From an uncultured Parabacteroides sp. (lineage in GTDB: Bacteria > Bacteroidota > Bacteroidia > Bacteroidales > Tannerellaceae): a DNA stretch of 64,000 nucleotides. Each line of letters begins with the position of its first letter. Positions within the stretch are counted from its first letter, which is position 1. The translations under genes were made by a program, and so were the position numbers. This document shows, piece by piece, positions 53,595 through 63,702 of the stretch. Below the pieces are notes generated by a model. The model saw only the letters and a program-made list of their open reading frames with translations, was not told the DNA's origin and searched no databases. Location of the stretch: positions 27,427 through 91,426 of the forward strand of contig UQLN01000012.1 of assembly GCA_900541965.1 (NCBI GenBank), read 5' to 3'.

Positions 53595-54572
53595 ATGAAA
53601 AAGAACATTGCTATTATAGCCGGAGGAGACTCCTCCGAGATTGTTGTTTCATTAAAAAGTGCAGCAGGAATCTACTCTTTTATTGATAAAGACAAATATA
53701 ATTTATATATTGGCATCGTTAAAAGAGACGAGTGGTCAGTTGAACTTTCTAATGGAGAGCATACTCCTATCGATAAGAACGATTTCAGTTTTCGTGAAAA
53801 TGGCGAGGTAAAACATTTTGATTTTGTTTATATCACCATTCATGGAACTCCTGGAGAAGACGGTCGTTTACAGGCTTATTTCGATTTGATAGGAATGCCT
53901 TATTCCTCTTGTGGTATGTTAGTGAGTGCAATAACATTCAATAAGTTCGTCTGCAATAATTATTTGCGGAACTTTGGAGTGAATGTTGCAGATTCCATCC
54001 GTCTTTTTAAAGGACAAACAATAACAGACGAAGAAGCAGTATCCCGTTTGGGGCTTCCTATTTTTGTGAAACCGAATGATGGCGGAAGCAGTTTCGGGGT
54101 AACTAAGGTAAAAGAAATTACTCAGCTTCAGGCGGCTATAGAGAAGGCATTTAATGAGGGAGAGGAAGTGATGTTGGAAAGCTTCATTGCAGGAACAGAG
54201 GTTACTTGCGGATGTTATAAGGTGAAAGGGAAAGAAGTTGTTTTCCCACTTACAGAAGTTGTCACGGAAAATGAATTCTTTGACTTCGACGCCAAATATA
54301 ATGGTCAGGTAGATGAAATAACTCCTGCCCGGATTTCTTCCGAATTAACGGAGAAAATACAGCGCGAAACTTCAAAGATTTATGATATATTGGGTGCTAA
54401 AGGCATTATCCGTGTAGATTTTATAATTGCGGCGGATGGTAGCTTCAAGATGTTAGAAGTAAATACAACGCCGGGAATGACGGCAACGAGCTTTATACCC
54501 CAGCAAGTGCGTGCAGCCGGGCTGGATATAAAGGATGTGATGACTGATATTATAGAAAACGAGTTTAATTAA
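53595..54572 (+). CDS. ddl: D-alanine--D-alanine ligase
   Basis: Start set at ATG 53595 (325 residues); a longer frame from 53559 would overlap the pseudouridine synthase. Landmarks: GGDSSEIVVS with Glu15, HGTPGEDGRLQAYF, FVKPNDGGSSFGV and VDFIIAADGSFKMLEVNTTP. The ATP-grasp enzyme makes D-Ala-D-Ala for peptidoglycan stem peptides. It follows the rluA-type gene by 2 bp; the PASTA neighbour fits a cell-wall theme. Confidence 0.97.
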   Translation: MKKNIAIIAGGDSSEIVVSLKSAAGIYSFIDKDKYNLYIGIVKRDEWSVELSNGEHTPIDKNDFSFRENGEVKHFDFVYITIHGTPGEDGRLQAYFDLIGMPYSSCGMLVSAITFNKFVCNNYLRNFGVNVADSIRLFKGQTITDEEAVSRLGLPIFVKPNDGGSSFGVTKVKEITQLQAAIEKAFNEGEEVMLESFIAGTEVTCGCYKVKGKEVVFPLTEVVTENEFFDFDAKYNGQVDEITPARISSELTEKIQRETSKIYDILGAKGIIRVDFIIAADGSFKMLEVNTTPGMTATSFIPQQVRAAGLDIKDVMTDIIENEFN

Positions 54573-54649
54573 TTGAAAACAGCAAATTGGGGATTATATA
54601 AATAATTCAATCCCTGACTTTCAGTTTTCAACTTTCAATTATAAAAAAT

Positions 54650-55804
54650 ATGGAAGTTCCGAATAATTTTGACGATATTCGTCCGCTTAATAATGATGAG
54701 GTAAAAGGTGCCATTGAATCTCTTATTGCCGATGCCGATTTTGAGCGGGCTTTCCGGTACATACAGCCTAATGTGAACTGGAAAGAGTTTTGTGATAAAA
54801 TGCGTTCCTTCAAGACAAAGGAGGATTTTAAATCTAAATTGGCATACGAAACTGTAATGATGGTAGCACGTAACACTACCTTCTCATTAACAATCTCAGG
54901 ACGTAGCCGTCTTCCTGAAGACAAAAAACCATGTACTTTCATCTCGAATCATCGCGACATAGCGCTTGATGCTTCTTTTTTGAATGTAATGTTGTATGAT
55001 GTCGGATATGGAATGACGCAGGTTGCAATTGGTGATAACCTGCTTATCCGTCCCTGGATTGAGACTGTTGTTCGCCTGAACAACAGCTTTATTGTAAAAC
55101 GTAACGTGTCTGTACGCCAGATGTTGGAAATAAGCGGAACACTTTCTGCTTATATACGCCATACTATTAAGGAAACAAAAGAATCTATCTGGATTGCACA
55201 ACGTGAAGGACGTGCCAAGGATTCGGACGACCGTACGCAAGGCAGTATCCTGAAGATGTTGAATATGAGTGGAGATAAGGATCTCCTTACCAATCTGATG
55301 GAATTGAATATTTTTCCTGTCGCTATTTCTTATGAATATGACCCGTGCGATTTCCTGAAAGCGCAGGAATTCCAGCAGAAACGCGATAATCCGGATTTTG
55401 TAAAGAGCCAGCGCGATGATTTACTGGCAATGGAAACAGGTATCCTCAATAATAAGGGACGTGTTCACTTTACATTGACTTCTCCCATCAACAATCAACT
55501 TGCCAATTTGGACCCGAATATGGACAAAGGCGAATTGATTTCAGCCATTGCTACGATTATTGATAAGGAAATATATAAACATTATCGTTTCTATCCTTGC
55601 AATTACGTTGCTTATGATATGTTGACAGGGACAAAACGTTTCAGTGGAAACTACGGTCTAAGCGACAAAAAACAATTTGAAGAGTATTTGCAGGGTCAGC
55701 TCGATAAGATTGTTCTGCCGAACAAGGATGAAGCATTCCTGCGGACAAAGATATTGGAAATGTATACCAATCCGCTGAAAAACCATTTGGCGAATAAAGA
55801 TTAA
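54650..55804 (+). CDS. 1-acyl-glycerol-3-phosphate acyltransferase-like protein
   Basis: A 384-residue protein of the PlsC/LPLAT superfamily: CTFISNHRDIALDASFLNV (about 95-113) is the acceptor motif block and ESIWIAQREGRAKDSDDR carries the E-G-R block. The usual H-x4-D is H-x5-D here (His101, Asp107). No clear transmembrane helix. It likely transfers an acyl chain to a phospholipid precursor, or another acceptor, at the membrane face. It lies 77 bp after ddl. Confidence 0.82.
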   Translation: MEVPNNFDDIRPLNNDEVKGAIESLIADADFERAFRYIQPNVNWKEFCDKMRSFKTKEDFKSKLAYETVMMVARNTTFSLTISGRSRLPEDKKPCTFISNHRDIALDASFLNVMLYDVGYGMTQVAIGDNLLIRPWIETVVRLNNSFIVKRNVSVRQMLEISGTLSAYIRHTIKETKESIWIAQREGRAKDSDDRTQGSILKMLNMSGDKDLLTNLMELNIFPVAISYEYDPCDFLKAQEFQQKRDNPDFVKSQRDDLLAMETGILNNKGRVHFTLTSPINNQLANLDPNMDKGELISAIATIIDKEIYKHYRFYPCNYVAYDMLTGTKRFSGNYGLSDKKQFEEYLQGQLDKIVLPNKDEAFLRTKILEMYTNPLKNHLANKD

Positions 55805-55830
55805 TAAGAATTGGTTGTTCGATTATATAC

Positions 55831-55864
55831 AAAAGCCGTTCCGGTACATGCCGGAGCGGCTTTT
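55831..55864. terminator. Bidirectional terminator between convergent genes
   Basis: 14-bp arms AAAAGCCGTTCCGG/CCGGAGCGGCTTTT (55831-55844, 55851-55864, one G-U) with A- and T-runs on both sides serve the acyltransferase (+) and the hybrid sensor (-). Confidence 0.88.
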
Positions 55865-55865
55865 A

Positions 55866-58800
55866 TTATTTATTCTCTTTTGCATATTTCGAAGGACTCA
55901 CCCCGAACTGTTTAATGAAAGCCGACCAGAAATAAGACTGTGAACTGAAACCTACAGCTTCCGATATCTCATAAATCTTCATATTCCCCTGAATTAACAG
56001 CTCTGCCGCTTTTTTCAGACGGCTGATTTTAATCAGGTCGTTAGGCGTAAGGTCTGAGATTGCACGTATCTTCCGGTACAGGGTAGGGCGGCTCAGGTGC
56101 ATCAGGTCGGCTATCATGTTGACATCAAGTGCCGTGTTGCTGATGTTGTCATTAATAATCTGATTCAATTTTTCCAGGAAATTTTCATCCGCTTTCGTAT
56201 ATGCCATCGACTTCATATTGGCAATCGGTGATTTGAAGTAGAATTTCCGGATATTGTCGCGGTTAGAGAGCAGGTTGGAAACCTGTGCCATCAGCAAGCT
56301 GGTAGAGAAAGGTTTTTCTATATAAGCATCGGCTCCCAGCTCCAGCCCTTCGAGGCGAGACTGCATTGTATTCTTTGCTGTTAACAGGATAATCGGTATA
56401 TGGCTGAATTCCAAATCTGTTCTGACCTCTTTCAGTAAAGCGAAACCATCCATAACAGGCATCATAACATCACTGATAATTAACTGAAAACTATGCTCTT
56501 TCAGTAAGGCGACAGCTTCAGCACCATTATTGGCAATCTGTACATTATATAACGTGTTAATTTCTTCGGCGATGAACGCACTCATCTCCCTGTTATCCTC
56601 GACGACAAGGACAGTAGGACGGGATTCTTCATGGATGTAGGTTACTTCCTTCGGCGTACTTTCCTGTGGCAGTTCTTCTTCTGTGGCAGGTTGAATGGAT
56701 TCTGGTAGTTTGACAGGAAGGGTGATACGGAACATCGTCATGGGAGAGCCATCTTCAAATTGAGTAAGTTGCAATGTCCCGTGGTGCATTTCAGTCAGGG
56801 AACGTGCCATTGGCAAACCTAAACCTGTCCCCGGCTTGCTTTCTGAACCGGTGATACGGTAGAAAGGTTCGAATATTTTATCTTTAAGCTCTTCCGGAAT
56901 AGGCTTCCCATCATTGATAAAATCAATGGTGAATGTTTCATAGTCCGGTGATAGTTGTAAACGGACAATGATGCTGCTTGTAGCATATTTGATTGCATTA
57001 GAAAACAGGTTACTGAATATTTTGGTAACAGCCTCCCTGTCCACAAAAACATAAAGTTCCTGCATCGACAAGTCCAGATTCAGCAATAAATTCTTTTCTG
57101 TGGCAAGTTCCTGGAAACGTTTGGCTGTTTCTGTAAGCAAGGTAACTATCTCTGTACGGACAAAACTAAGCCGGTATCCTTCTATTTCCGTTTTTCTGAA
57201 ATCCAGCAACTGGTTTACCAGAGACAGAAGCCGGGACACATTTTTATCCATTAGCAGTAGAGAGTTGTTTTCCTTTTCTCCGATGTTGCTTGATTTAAGC
57301 AAACGTTCGAGCGGGCTTTTTATCAAGGTAAGCGGAGTACGGATTTCGTGCGCGATATTGATAAAGAAGTCGATTTTTGCCTGATAGAGCTCTTTTTCTT
57401 TTTGGTCTTCAAACAATTGCATATTGTAGGCCATTGTCCGCTTGGTTTTTCTGCGCCAGGAATAGAGCAAACCGGTGACAATCGCAAGGATGATAAGCAT
57501 ATAGATGCAATATGCCGTTTGCGAAGCCCACCAGGGAGGCAATACCGTTATATATAAACGGGTGGGAGTTTCGCTCCAGTTGTTGGCAAGATTGGCAGCC
57601 CTTACTTCGAATATATAATCGCCCGGATGGAGTTCTGTGAAATAAACCGTATTACGTTCGCCGATAGGTATCCATTCTTTCTCCATATTACCCATCCGGT
57701 AGGCATACTGTATAGATCCCGGAGCAATGAAATTCAGGGCGGAAAAGTTAATGCTGAAAGTGGATTCCTTGTGGTCGAGTATGATTTTCTTAATCGGCGA
57801 ATGTGCCGAACTGTTTAATATCTGCTTTTTACCTTCTTTATTTTGTATTTCGAGTGTTCCGAGATGGACATCCATCTGCTCGGCAGCCGGCTTTACTTCG
57901 GAAGGCTTGAAATGGATAAAGCCTTTTACCGTACCGAAATAAAAATTGCCATCCTGGTCTTTGAATGCAGAATTGTCGTTGAACTGTCGGGTGATTAAGC
58001 CGTGTGTCTCCGTGTAAGTATTAATTTTTTCTGTAGAAACATCCAGGCTGACCAAGCCGTTTGCCGTACTGATCCATAATAGGCCACTTTCATCCGGCAG
58101 GATACGGAAAGCAACGTTACTTGGCATACCGTTCTTTACCGTATAATGGATAGACTCTCCGGTCTGGAAGTCGTACCGGATGATACCTTCCACGGTGGCA
58201 AACCACATGTTTCCTTCCTTATCTTCGCAAATGTCGTTTACGAAGTTATGGCGCTGGGTGTTCAGTTTGTCGTAAGGCAGGTACATTCCCGTATTGCTTA
58301 TCGGATTGTAGTAGAAGCTGCGGTTGAACATCCCTACCCAGATACGTCCGAGGCGGTCTTCATAAATACTGTTGATAGAAAGTGCGGGAAATTGCGGGGC
58401 ATAGAGGAAGCGGTCGTTCAGAAAGTCATATTTATAGATTCCGTCATCGGTTCCTACATAGATTTGTCCTTCCTGCAATACTTTAATACAGCGGACACTG
58501 CTGTTTTTTACCGTAGTCGAGTCTTTCAGTAATTTGTAGTTCTTGATAATCTTGCGCGTTTTTAAATCCATCAGGTCGATGCCGTGAATCACATGCCCTA
58601 TCCACAGATTATCTCCGGATGAAGCCAGTCCCCTGATATTGGTATGGGATAACCCCCTTCCTCCGGGTACCGGTTGGTAATTGGTGAATGTCCCAGTTTT
58701 CTTTTCCAGGCAGTTGATGCCGGCATCTTCCGTTCCCACCCAGATATTATTGTAAATATCCGTACAAATATCCCGTATTACCTCTCCCTTTAATGTATGT

Positions 58801-59831
58801 TGATTGTCCCAGGGGTAATAGACATGGAAAGGGCGGAACGGGGAATAATAATTTACGCCATTTTGGTGAAAACAAATCCAAATGCCGTTTTCCCTATCCC
58901 TGTAGAACGCTGAAATAAAATGGCTTGAAAGCGCATAGGGATCCAGAGGATCTTGCCGGATACGTGTACACTCGCCATTGTCCAACCTGTAAATGAATAA
59001 GCCGGAGTCTGTCCCAATCCATAATTCGTTTTCATCTTTTTCCAGAAAACTGTTAATCAGGATGGTCAACTGGTTTTGTTTCTGGATATTCAAATCCTGG
59101 TAAGTACGTGTTGCAGTGTTGAATATTTTTACATCATCATGTTCGTAAGCCACATAAATATGTTTGGTTGAGGAAGAGGGGTAGAGCATGAAAAGCTTCT
59201 TGGGATTTCCCGAGCCGGTATGGGCAAACAGATTATAAATCTCGGTTGTCCCGTCTTTCTGGTTCAACAGGGAAAGTTGCCCGTTGGAATCTCCTATCCA
59301 TATATTATTATCCGTAATACAGAAAGAAGTGTAGCTGGCATTTTCTTTGGCGGAAAATATCTGGAATAAGTTGTCTTCCGTATTATATCTCAACAGGTAT
59401 CCGTCCATTAATATCCATAGTTTGTTATTGGCATCGAAGCCGAATACATCGATTCGTTTGTCAGCTGTGACGGAAAGATGGTGGAAGGCTTCTTTTTCTT
59501 CATCATACCGGTAAAGTCCGGATAAAGTCCCTATCCATAAATCTCCGTTCCGGTCGCAAACCAGTTGGGTAATCCAGTTACTGCCCAGAGTTTCGACTTC
59601 ATCCGGATCATTGCGGAATACCTTAAAGGTGTAGCCGTCGAAACGGTTCAGACCGTCGCGTGTCCCAATCCATATATAGCCATTCTTATCCTGTACGCAA
59701 CTTGTCACCATATTGTCGCTAAGCCCGTTTTCCACCTGATAATGGCGGAAAAGGTAATTACCGTCGTCGGCAGCTATCCGGGTGAGACAAAATAGAAAGA
59801 AAACAGATAAGATTAACTTCAGGTGCTTCAT
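55866..59831 (-). CDS. Hybrid two-component system sensor/response regulator (HTCS)
   Basis: A 1321-residue fusion: signal peptide (about 1-21), two seven-bladed beta-propellers built of WIGT-x-D/GL repeats (about 25-690), a Y_Y_Y domain (about 700-765), a membrane helix (about 772-792), a histidine kinase (FFINIAHEIRTPL, phospho-His828), a receiver domain (phospho-Asp1121 in SDVMMPVMDG) and a C-terminal AraC helix-turn-helix (about 1225-1321). HTCS proteins sense oligosaccharide in the periplasm and activate nearby PULs. No SusC/D lies beside it; the divergent neighbour is a nucleoside permease. Confidence 0.97.
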   Translation of the reverse strand: MKHLKLILSVFFLFCLTRIAADDGNYLFRHYQVENGLSDNMVTSCVQDKNGYIWIGTRDGLNRFDGYTFKVFRNDPDEVETLGSNWITQLVCDRNGDLWIGTLSGLYRYDEEKEAFHHLSVTADKRIDVFGFDANNKLWILMDGYLLRYNTEDNLFQIFSAKENASYTSFCITDNNIWIGDSNGQLSLLNQKDGTTEIYNLFAHTGSGNPKKLFMLYPSSSTKHIYVAYEHDDVKIFNTATRTYQDLNIQKQNQLTILINSFLEKDENELWIGTDSGLFIYRLDNGECTRIRQDPLDPYALSSHFISAFYRDRENGIWICFHQNGVNYYSPFRPFHVYYPWDNQHTLKGEVIRDICTDIYNNIWVGTEDAGINCLEKKTGTFTNYQPVPGGRGLSHTNIRGLASSGDNLWIGHVIHGIDLMDLKTRKIIKNYKLLKDSTTVKNSSVRCIKVLQEGQIYVGTDDGIYKYDFLNDRFLYAPQFPALSINSIYEDRLGRIWVGMFNRSFYYNPISNTGMYLPYDKLNTQRHNFVNDICEDKEGNMWFATVEGIIRYDFQTGESIHYTVKNGMPSNVAFRILPDESGLLWISTANGLVSLDVSTEKINTYTETHGLITRQFNDNSAFKDQDGNFYFGTVKGFIHFKPSEVKPAAEQMDVHLGTLEIQNKEGKKQILNSSAHSPIKKIILDHKESTFSINFSALNFIAPGSIQYAYRMGNMEKEWIPIGERNTVYFTELHPGDYIFEVRAANLANNWSETPTRLYITVLPPWWASQTAYCIYMLIILAIVTGLLYSWRRKTKRTMAYNMQLFEDQKEKELYQAKIDFFINIAHEIRTPLTLIKSPLERLLKSSNIGEKENNSLLLMDKNVSRLLSLVNQLLDFRKTEIEGYRLSFVRTEIVTLLTETAKRFQELATEKNLLLNLDLSMQELYVFVDREAVTKIFSNLFSNAIKYATSSIIVRLQLSPDYETFTIDFINDGKPIPEELKDKIFEPFYRITGSESKPGTGLGLPMARSLTEMHHGTLQLTQFEDGSPMTMFRITLPVKLPESIQPATEEELPQESTPKEVTYIHEESRPTVLVVEDNREMSAFIAEEINTLYNVQIANNGAEAVALLKEHSFQLIISDVMMPVMDGFALLKEVRTDLEFSHIPIILLTAKNTMQSRLEGLELGADAYIEKPFSTSLLMAQVSNLLSNRDNIRKFYFKSPIANMKSMAYTKADENFLEKLNQIINDNISNTALDVNMIADLMHLSRPTLYRKIRAISDLTPNDLIKISRLKKAAELLIQGNMKIYEISEAVGFSSQSYFWSAFIKQFGVSPSKYAKENK

Positions 59832-60003
59832 AGGTATAAACTCGCTTTTGAGTGCGAAAGATACTCAAATTTGTATTACGGATTTTCATTTATCGTATCA
59901 TGGATTTGATAAATTGTTTCAATAGCGGTATGAGACATTCAGAATGAGACGAATACAAGAAAGTATGCAACAAGGTCGCACAGAGATACGGAATACAACC
60001 CTC

Positions 60004-60011
60004 TATTTTTG
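60004..60011 (+). promoter_or_regulatory. -7 element of the nucleoside permease gene
   Basis: TATTTTTG matches TAnnTTTG, 45 bp before ATG 60057; no clear -33 element. Confidence 0.45.
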
Positions 60012-60056
60012 CCGATACAAAAACGATTAACGAAACAACCTTTATTCTATTTTATT

Positions 60057-61289
60057 ATGAACACACAGCATTCGACACAAGCATTTGGAACAAAAGTACA
60101 GCTATGCATAATGATGTTTATGCAATATATGTTGAGTGCCGTATGGTGGGTACCATTGGCTGCTTACCTTTCACATACGCTGAAGTTGGAAGTTTATCAG
60201 GTTTCGCTTGTGCTGAGTGCAATGGCAATAGGAGCGATGGCTTCTTCTTTTATCGGTGCGATAGCCGACCGCTATTTTGCAGCGGAGAAAGTATTAGCGG
60301 TATTAAACTTATTGACAGGTGTGTTTTTACTGTTTGCTGCCCAGCAGACCACATTTCCCCCTTTGATGTTTTTTGTGGTGATGGCTTTGCTCTGCCATAT
60401 GCCGACACAAAGCCTTACCAGTACGATAGCAATGAGCCATACACCATCCGAGCAGTTTCCCCGTATCCGTATGTTCGGTTCCGTAGGTTGGGTGGCTTCG
60501 GGTATATTCAGTATTGTAGCCATCCATGTGATAGGATTGCCTGCTTTCGATGATACTAATTTACCGATGTATTGCGGTGCCGGAGTTTGTTTTGTTGCTG
60601 CTATCCTGAACCTTAAACTGCCACATACCCCTCCTGTAGTTGATAAAACAGCAAAGATTTCAGTAATGGACATTACGGGTTTTAGTGCATTCTCTCTTTT
60701 AAAAGATAAGAATTACAGGACTTTTATGATACTGACATTTCTTTCAATCATACCGTTTACCCTTTATCATGTATATGGTTCGATGATTTTGGCGGACGAA
60801 CAGGTCCGGAACATTACGGTAACCATGAATTTCGGCCAGTTGGCAGAAATGTTTTTCCTGGTTATTACAACAACCATTTTAGTAAAGTCCGGGATTAAGA
60901 AAACATTGATATTCGGTATCCTGGCTTTGCTGGTACGTTATATCTGTTTTTATTTTGGAGCGGAAACCGATATGCAGTGGTTCTATTATATCGGTATTGT
61001 CGTTCATGGATTGATTTTCGGACTGTTTTATGTGGGTGGCCAGGTTTATACCGATAATGTAGCTCCGAGAGAAATGAAGGCACAGGCGCAAGGGTTACTT
61101 TTCTTCCTGGTCTGGGGGGTAGGTTTCCTGATCGGTACGCTGTGGAATGGTTGGTTAATCGGCTTGTTCAGAGTAGATGGCAAATGCGACTGGCCGGTTC
61201 TGTTTATTATATCGTCCATATGTACATTTATTATATTAATCCTATTTGTTTTCGCTTTTAAACCGGTATCATTGAAGACTGATAACTAA
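60057..61289 (+). CDS. Nucleoside:H+ symporter (NupG-type MFS permease)
   Basis: Start set at ATG 60057 (410 residues, MNTQHSTQAFG); the longer frame from 60009 overlaps the -7 box. Twelve hydrophobic helices. MQYMLSAVWWVPLAAYLSHT, FIGAIADRYFAAEKVLAVLN, RIRMFGSVGWVASG and KAQAQGLLFFLVWGVGFLIG match the nucleoside:H+ symporter branch of the MFS. It imports nucleosides across the inner membrane. It is divergent from the HTCS gene with 225 bp between them. Confidence 0.92.
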   Translation: MNTQHSTQAFGTKVQLCIMMFMQYMLSAVWWVPLAAYLSHTLKLEVYQVSLVLSAMAIGAMASSFIGAIADRYFAAEKVLAVLNLLTGVFLLFAAQQTTFPPLMFFVVMALLCHMPTQSLTSTIAMSHTPSEQFPRIRMFGSVGWVASGIFSIVAIHVIGLPAFDDTNLPMYCGAGVCFVAAILNLKLPHTPPVVDKTAKISVMDITGFSAFSLLKDKNYRTFMILTFLSIIPFTLYHVYGSMILADEQVRNITVTMNFGQLAEMFFLVITTTILVKSGIKKTLIFGILALLVRYICFYFGAETDMQWFYYIGIVVHGLIFGLFYVGGQVYTDNVAPREMKAQAQGLLFFLVWGVGFLIGTLWNGWLIGLFRVDGKCDWPVLFIISSICTFIILILFVFAFKPVSLKTDN

Positions 61290-61362
61290 TCTAATTGTCA
61301 GTTTACCTTTAATTCTCATGCCATTATACAACACACTATTTGTTTTTTAGAGGAAGAAGGAA

Positions 61363-61398
61363 AAGAGGGATGACTGCCGGGTCATCCCTCTTGTTTTT
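61363..61398 (+). terminator. Terminator after the nucleoside permease gene
   Basis: Perfect 12-bp stem AAGAGGGATGAC/GTCATCCCTCTT (61363-61374, 61381-61392), 6-nt loop, then GTTTTT. Confidence 0.92.
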
Positions 61399-61466
61399 AG
61401 GCCTCCTTTGCTCGACGTATGTTTCTTAACATGGTTTACTGGATGACATAGTGTTAGCTAAATTTC

Positions 61467-61474
61467 TACCTTTG
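61467..61474 (+). promoter_or_regulatory. -7 element of the rocD-arginase operon
   Basis: TACCTTTG matches TAnnTTTG, 58 bp before the rocD ATG; no clear -33 element. Confidence 0.5.
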
Positions 61475-61532
61475 AAGCAATAGCAATGCGGATTGCTTAC
61501 AATATGCCAAAATACTTTAAACATCATAGCGT

Positions 61533-62741
61533 ATGAAACCTGAAGATTACATTACTCGTGAGGAGAAATTTGGAGCACACAACTATCATCCCCTGCCTGT
61601 TGTGCTCGAGAGAGGAGAAGGCGTTTATGTATGGGATGTGGAAGGTAAACGTTATTTTGACTTCCTGTCCGGTTATTCTGCCCTGAGCCAGGGACATTGC
61701 CACCCTAAAATTATTCAAGCATTGATAGAGCAAGCCCAAAAATTAACGTTGGTGTCTCGTGCTTTTCATGCAGATGTATTAGGCGAATACATGGAATTTG
61801 CCTGCAAATTTTTTGGTTACGACAAATTGTTGCCGATGAATACCGGAGCGGAAGCCGTGGAGACCGCTTTGAAACTGGCACGTCGCTGGGGCTATCGTAA
61901 AAAGGGAATAGCTACAGAGAAAGCAAAAATTATTGTATGCAGTGAAAACTTCCACGGGCGTACCATCACTATTATTTCCATGAGTACGGACCCGAGTTCG
62001 TATGCCGGTTTCGGACCTTATACTCCCGGATTTATCAAAGTACAGTATAATACTGTCAAAGAGTTGGAAACGGCTTTGCAAGACCCTGATGTTGTCGGGT
62101 TCCTGCTCGAACCTATTCAGGGTGAAGCCGGTGTTGTTGTTCCGGACGACGGTTATCTCCGTACCTGCTATGAGCTTTGCAGAAAGCAGAATGTTCTTTT
62201 TATTGCCGATGAGATACAGACGGGAATCGGGCGTACCGGAAAGTTGTTGGCTTGTGATTACGAAAATGTACATCCGGATATTCTGATTTTGGGAAAGGCG
62301 CTTTCCGGAGGGGTAAGCCCTGTCTCTGCGGTATTGGCCGACGATGATATTATGTTGACAATCGCTCCCGGCGAGCATGGCTCCACCTATGGAGGCAATC
62401 CGTTGGCTGCACGTGTTGCTATTGCTGCTCTTGAAGTAGTCCGCGATGAGCATCTTTCCGAAAATGCCTATGAGATGGGACATCTTTTCCGGGAAGAAAT
62501 GAGAAAGATAGATAATCCGATGATAAAGAATGTAAGAGGCAAAGGCCTGTTGAATGCTGTGGTAACAGAACCCCGCGATGGAAAAGTCGCCTGGGATATC
62601 TGTTTGGCCCTGAAAGAAAACGGACTGATTGCTAAACCTACTCACGACCATATCATACGTTTTACCCCTCCCTTGGTTATCACGCGCGACCAGATGATGG
62701 AGGCTATAGGTATTATACGGGATACGTTTGCGCAATTTTAG
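61533..62741 (+). CDS. rocD: Ornithine--oxo-acid aminotransferase
   Basis: A 402-residue class III PLP aminotransferase that turns ornithine and 2-oxoglutarate into glutamate semialdehyde and glutamate. [15 protein letters not shown] (103-117), [25 protein letters not shown] (225-236, Asp226) and GKALSGG with PLP Lys255 are present. The N-terminus [22 protein letters not shown] (here [13 protein letters not shown]) identifies ornithine rather than acetylornithine aminotransferase. It is followed by an arginase 47 bp on, giving arginine to ornithine to glutamate/proline. Confidence 0.96.
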   Translation: MKPEDYITREEKFGAHNYHPLPVVLERGEGVYVWDVEGKRYFDFLSGYSALSQGHCHPKIIQALIEQAQKLTLVSRAFHADVLGEYMEFACKFFGYDKLLPMNTGAEAVETALKLARRWGYRKKGIATEKAKIIVCSENFHGRTITIISMSTDPSSYAGFGPYTPGFIKVQYNTVKELETALQDPDVVGFLLEPIQGEAGVVVPDDGYLRTCYELCRKQNVLFIADEIQTGIGRTGKLLACDYENVHPDILILGKALSGGVSPVSAVLADDDIMLTIAPGEHGSTYGGNPLAARVAIAALEVVRDEHLSENAYEMGHLFREEMRKIDNPMIKNVRGKGLLNAVVTEPRDGKVAWDICLALKENGLIAKPTHDHIIRFTPPLVITRDQMMEAIGIIRDTFAQF

Positions 62742-62788
62742 TCTGCGGCAAATGGAAACAGAAACATAAATAATAACCGGAGTAATGT

Positions 62789-63685
62789 ATGAAGATAAAT
62801 GTAATAGGTGTACCTCTTAATTTGGGATGCGACCGTGAAGGCGTGGAGCGTGCCCCGAACCATCTTCGCGAACGGGGTTTGATGCAATTGATACGAAGCC
62901 ACGGTCATCGTGCTTTCGATTTGGGGAATTTGTATGTACCGTCCGTATCGGAAACCGATAAGTTTGCGCGTAGTAAAAGTATGAAATATCTGGATGCCAT
63001 TGTCGAGGTAAATAATAATCTTGCCGAACTGGTTTACGATACGCTGCGCGGAGGAGCTTTCCCCTTGATTGTAGGAGGCGACCATTCCCTCGGGTTGGGA
63101 AGCGCTTCCGGTGTGGGGAAATGTTTTGATGATTTTGGCATTATCTGGTTGGATGCGCATGGCGACATTAATACCAGCGAGACTTCCCCGAGCGGAAATG
63201 TACACGGGATGCCTCTTAGTGCTTTAATGGGAATGGGCAGCGAAGAGCTGGTAAATGTATATGCGCCCGGAAATAAAGTAAATCCCCAGAATGTGTTTTT
63301 AGTGGGCACCCGCAGTTTGGATGAAGGCGAGCAGGAATTGATTCATAGGGAACAACTCAGTGTATATACAATGGACACCATCCGTTTGAAAGGTATCGCA
63401 TTTGTTGCCGAAGACATTAAACGGAAACTGAAAGAGCGTAAAATCCGGAATGTCCATTTCAGTATCGACGTGGATAGCATAGACCCCCGCTTTGCGCCCG
63501 GCACCGGAACAAGAGTCTGCGAAGGGTTGATGCCGGACGAGTTTAAAGACTTTGTAGACCATATTCTCGCAACCAATCTTATAAAATCGATGGATCTGGT
63601 GGAACTGAATCCTGAATTGGATGTAAATGACCAAACCACCAGCCTTTGTCTGGATATTATCGATTACATAACGGAAAGGTTATAG
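62789..63685 (+). CDS. Arginase
   Basis: A 298-residue ureohydrolase. The binuclear Mn site is complete: GGDHS (His99), DAHGD (Asp122, His124, Asp126) and SIDVDSIDP (Asp227, Asp229). GVPLNLGCDREGVERAP and SGNVHGMPLSALMG are typical of true arginases, so the product is ornithine plus urea; agmatinase is less likely. Same operon as ornithine aminotransferase: this produces the ornithine used by rocD. Confidence 0.93.
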   Translation: MKINVIGVPLNLGCDREGVERAPNHLRERGLMQLIRSHGHRAFDLGNLYVPSVSETDKFARSKSMKYLDAIVEVNNNLAELVYDTLRGGAFPLIVGGDHSLGLGSASGVGKCFDDFGIIWLDAHGDINTSETSPSGNVHGMPLSALMGMGSEELVNVYAPGNKVNPQNVFLVGTRSLDEGEQELIHREQLSVYTMDTIRLKGIAFVAEDIKRKLKERKIRNVHFSIDVDSIDPRFAPGTGTRVCEGLMPDEFKDFVDHILATNLIKSMDLVELNPELDVNDQTTSLCLDIIDYITERL

Positions 63686-63702
63686 TTCAGTTGACAATTG
63701 AC

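Noticed and set aside
59930..59950. Direct repeat as a proven HTCS operator
   Set aside because: Only two 7-bp copies; kept as a hint in the HTCS finding, not as a feature.
61779..62735. 318-codon antisense ORF inside rocD
   Set aside because: It is the mirror frame of a strongly conserved aminotransferase; codon structure follows the rocD frame and no domain is seen.
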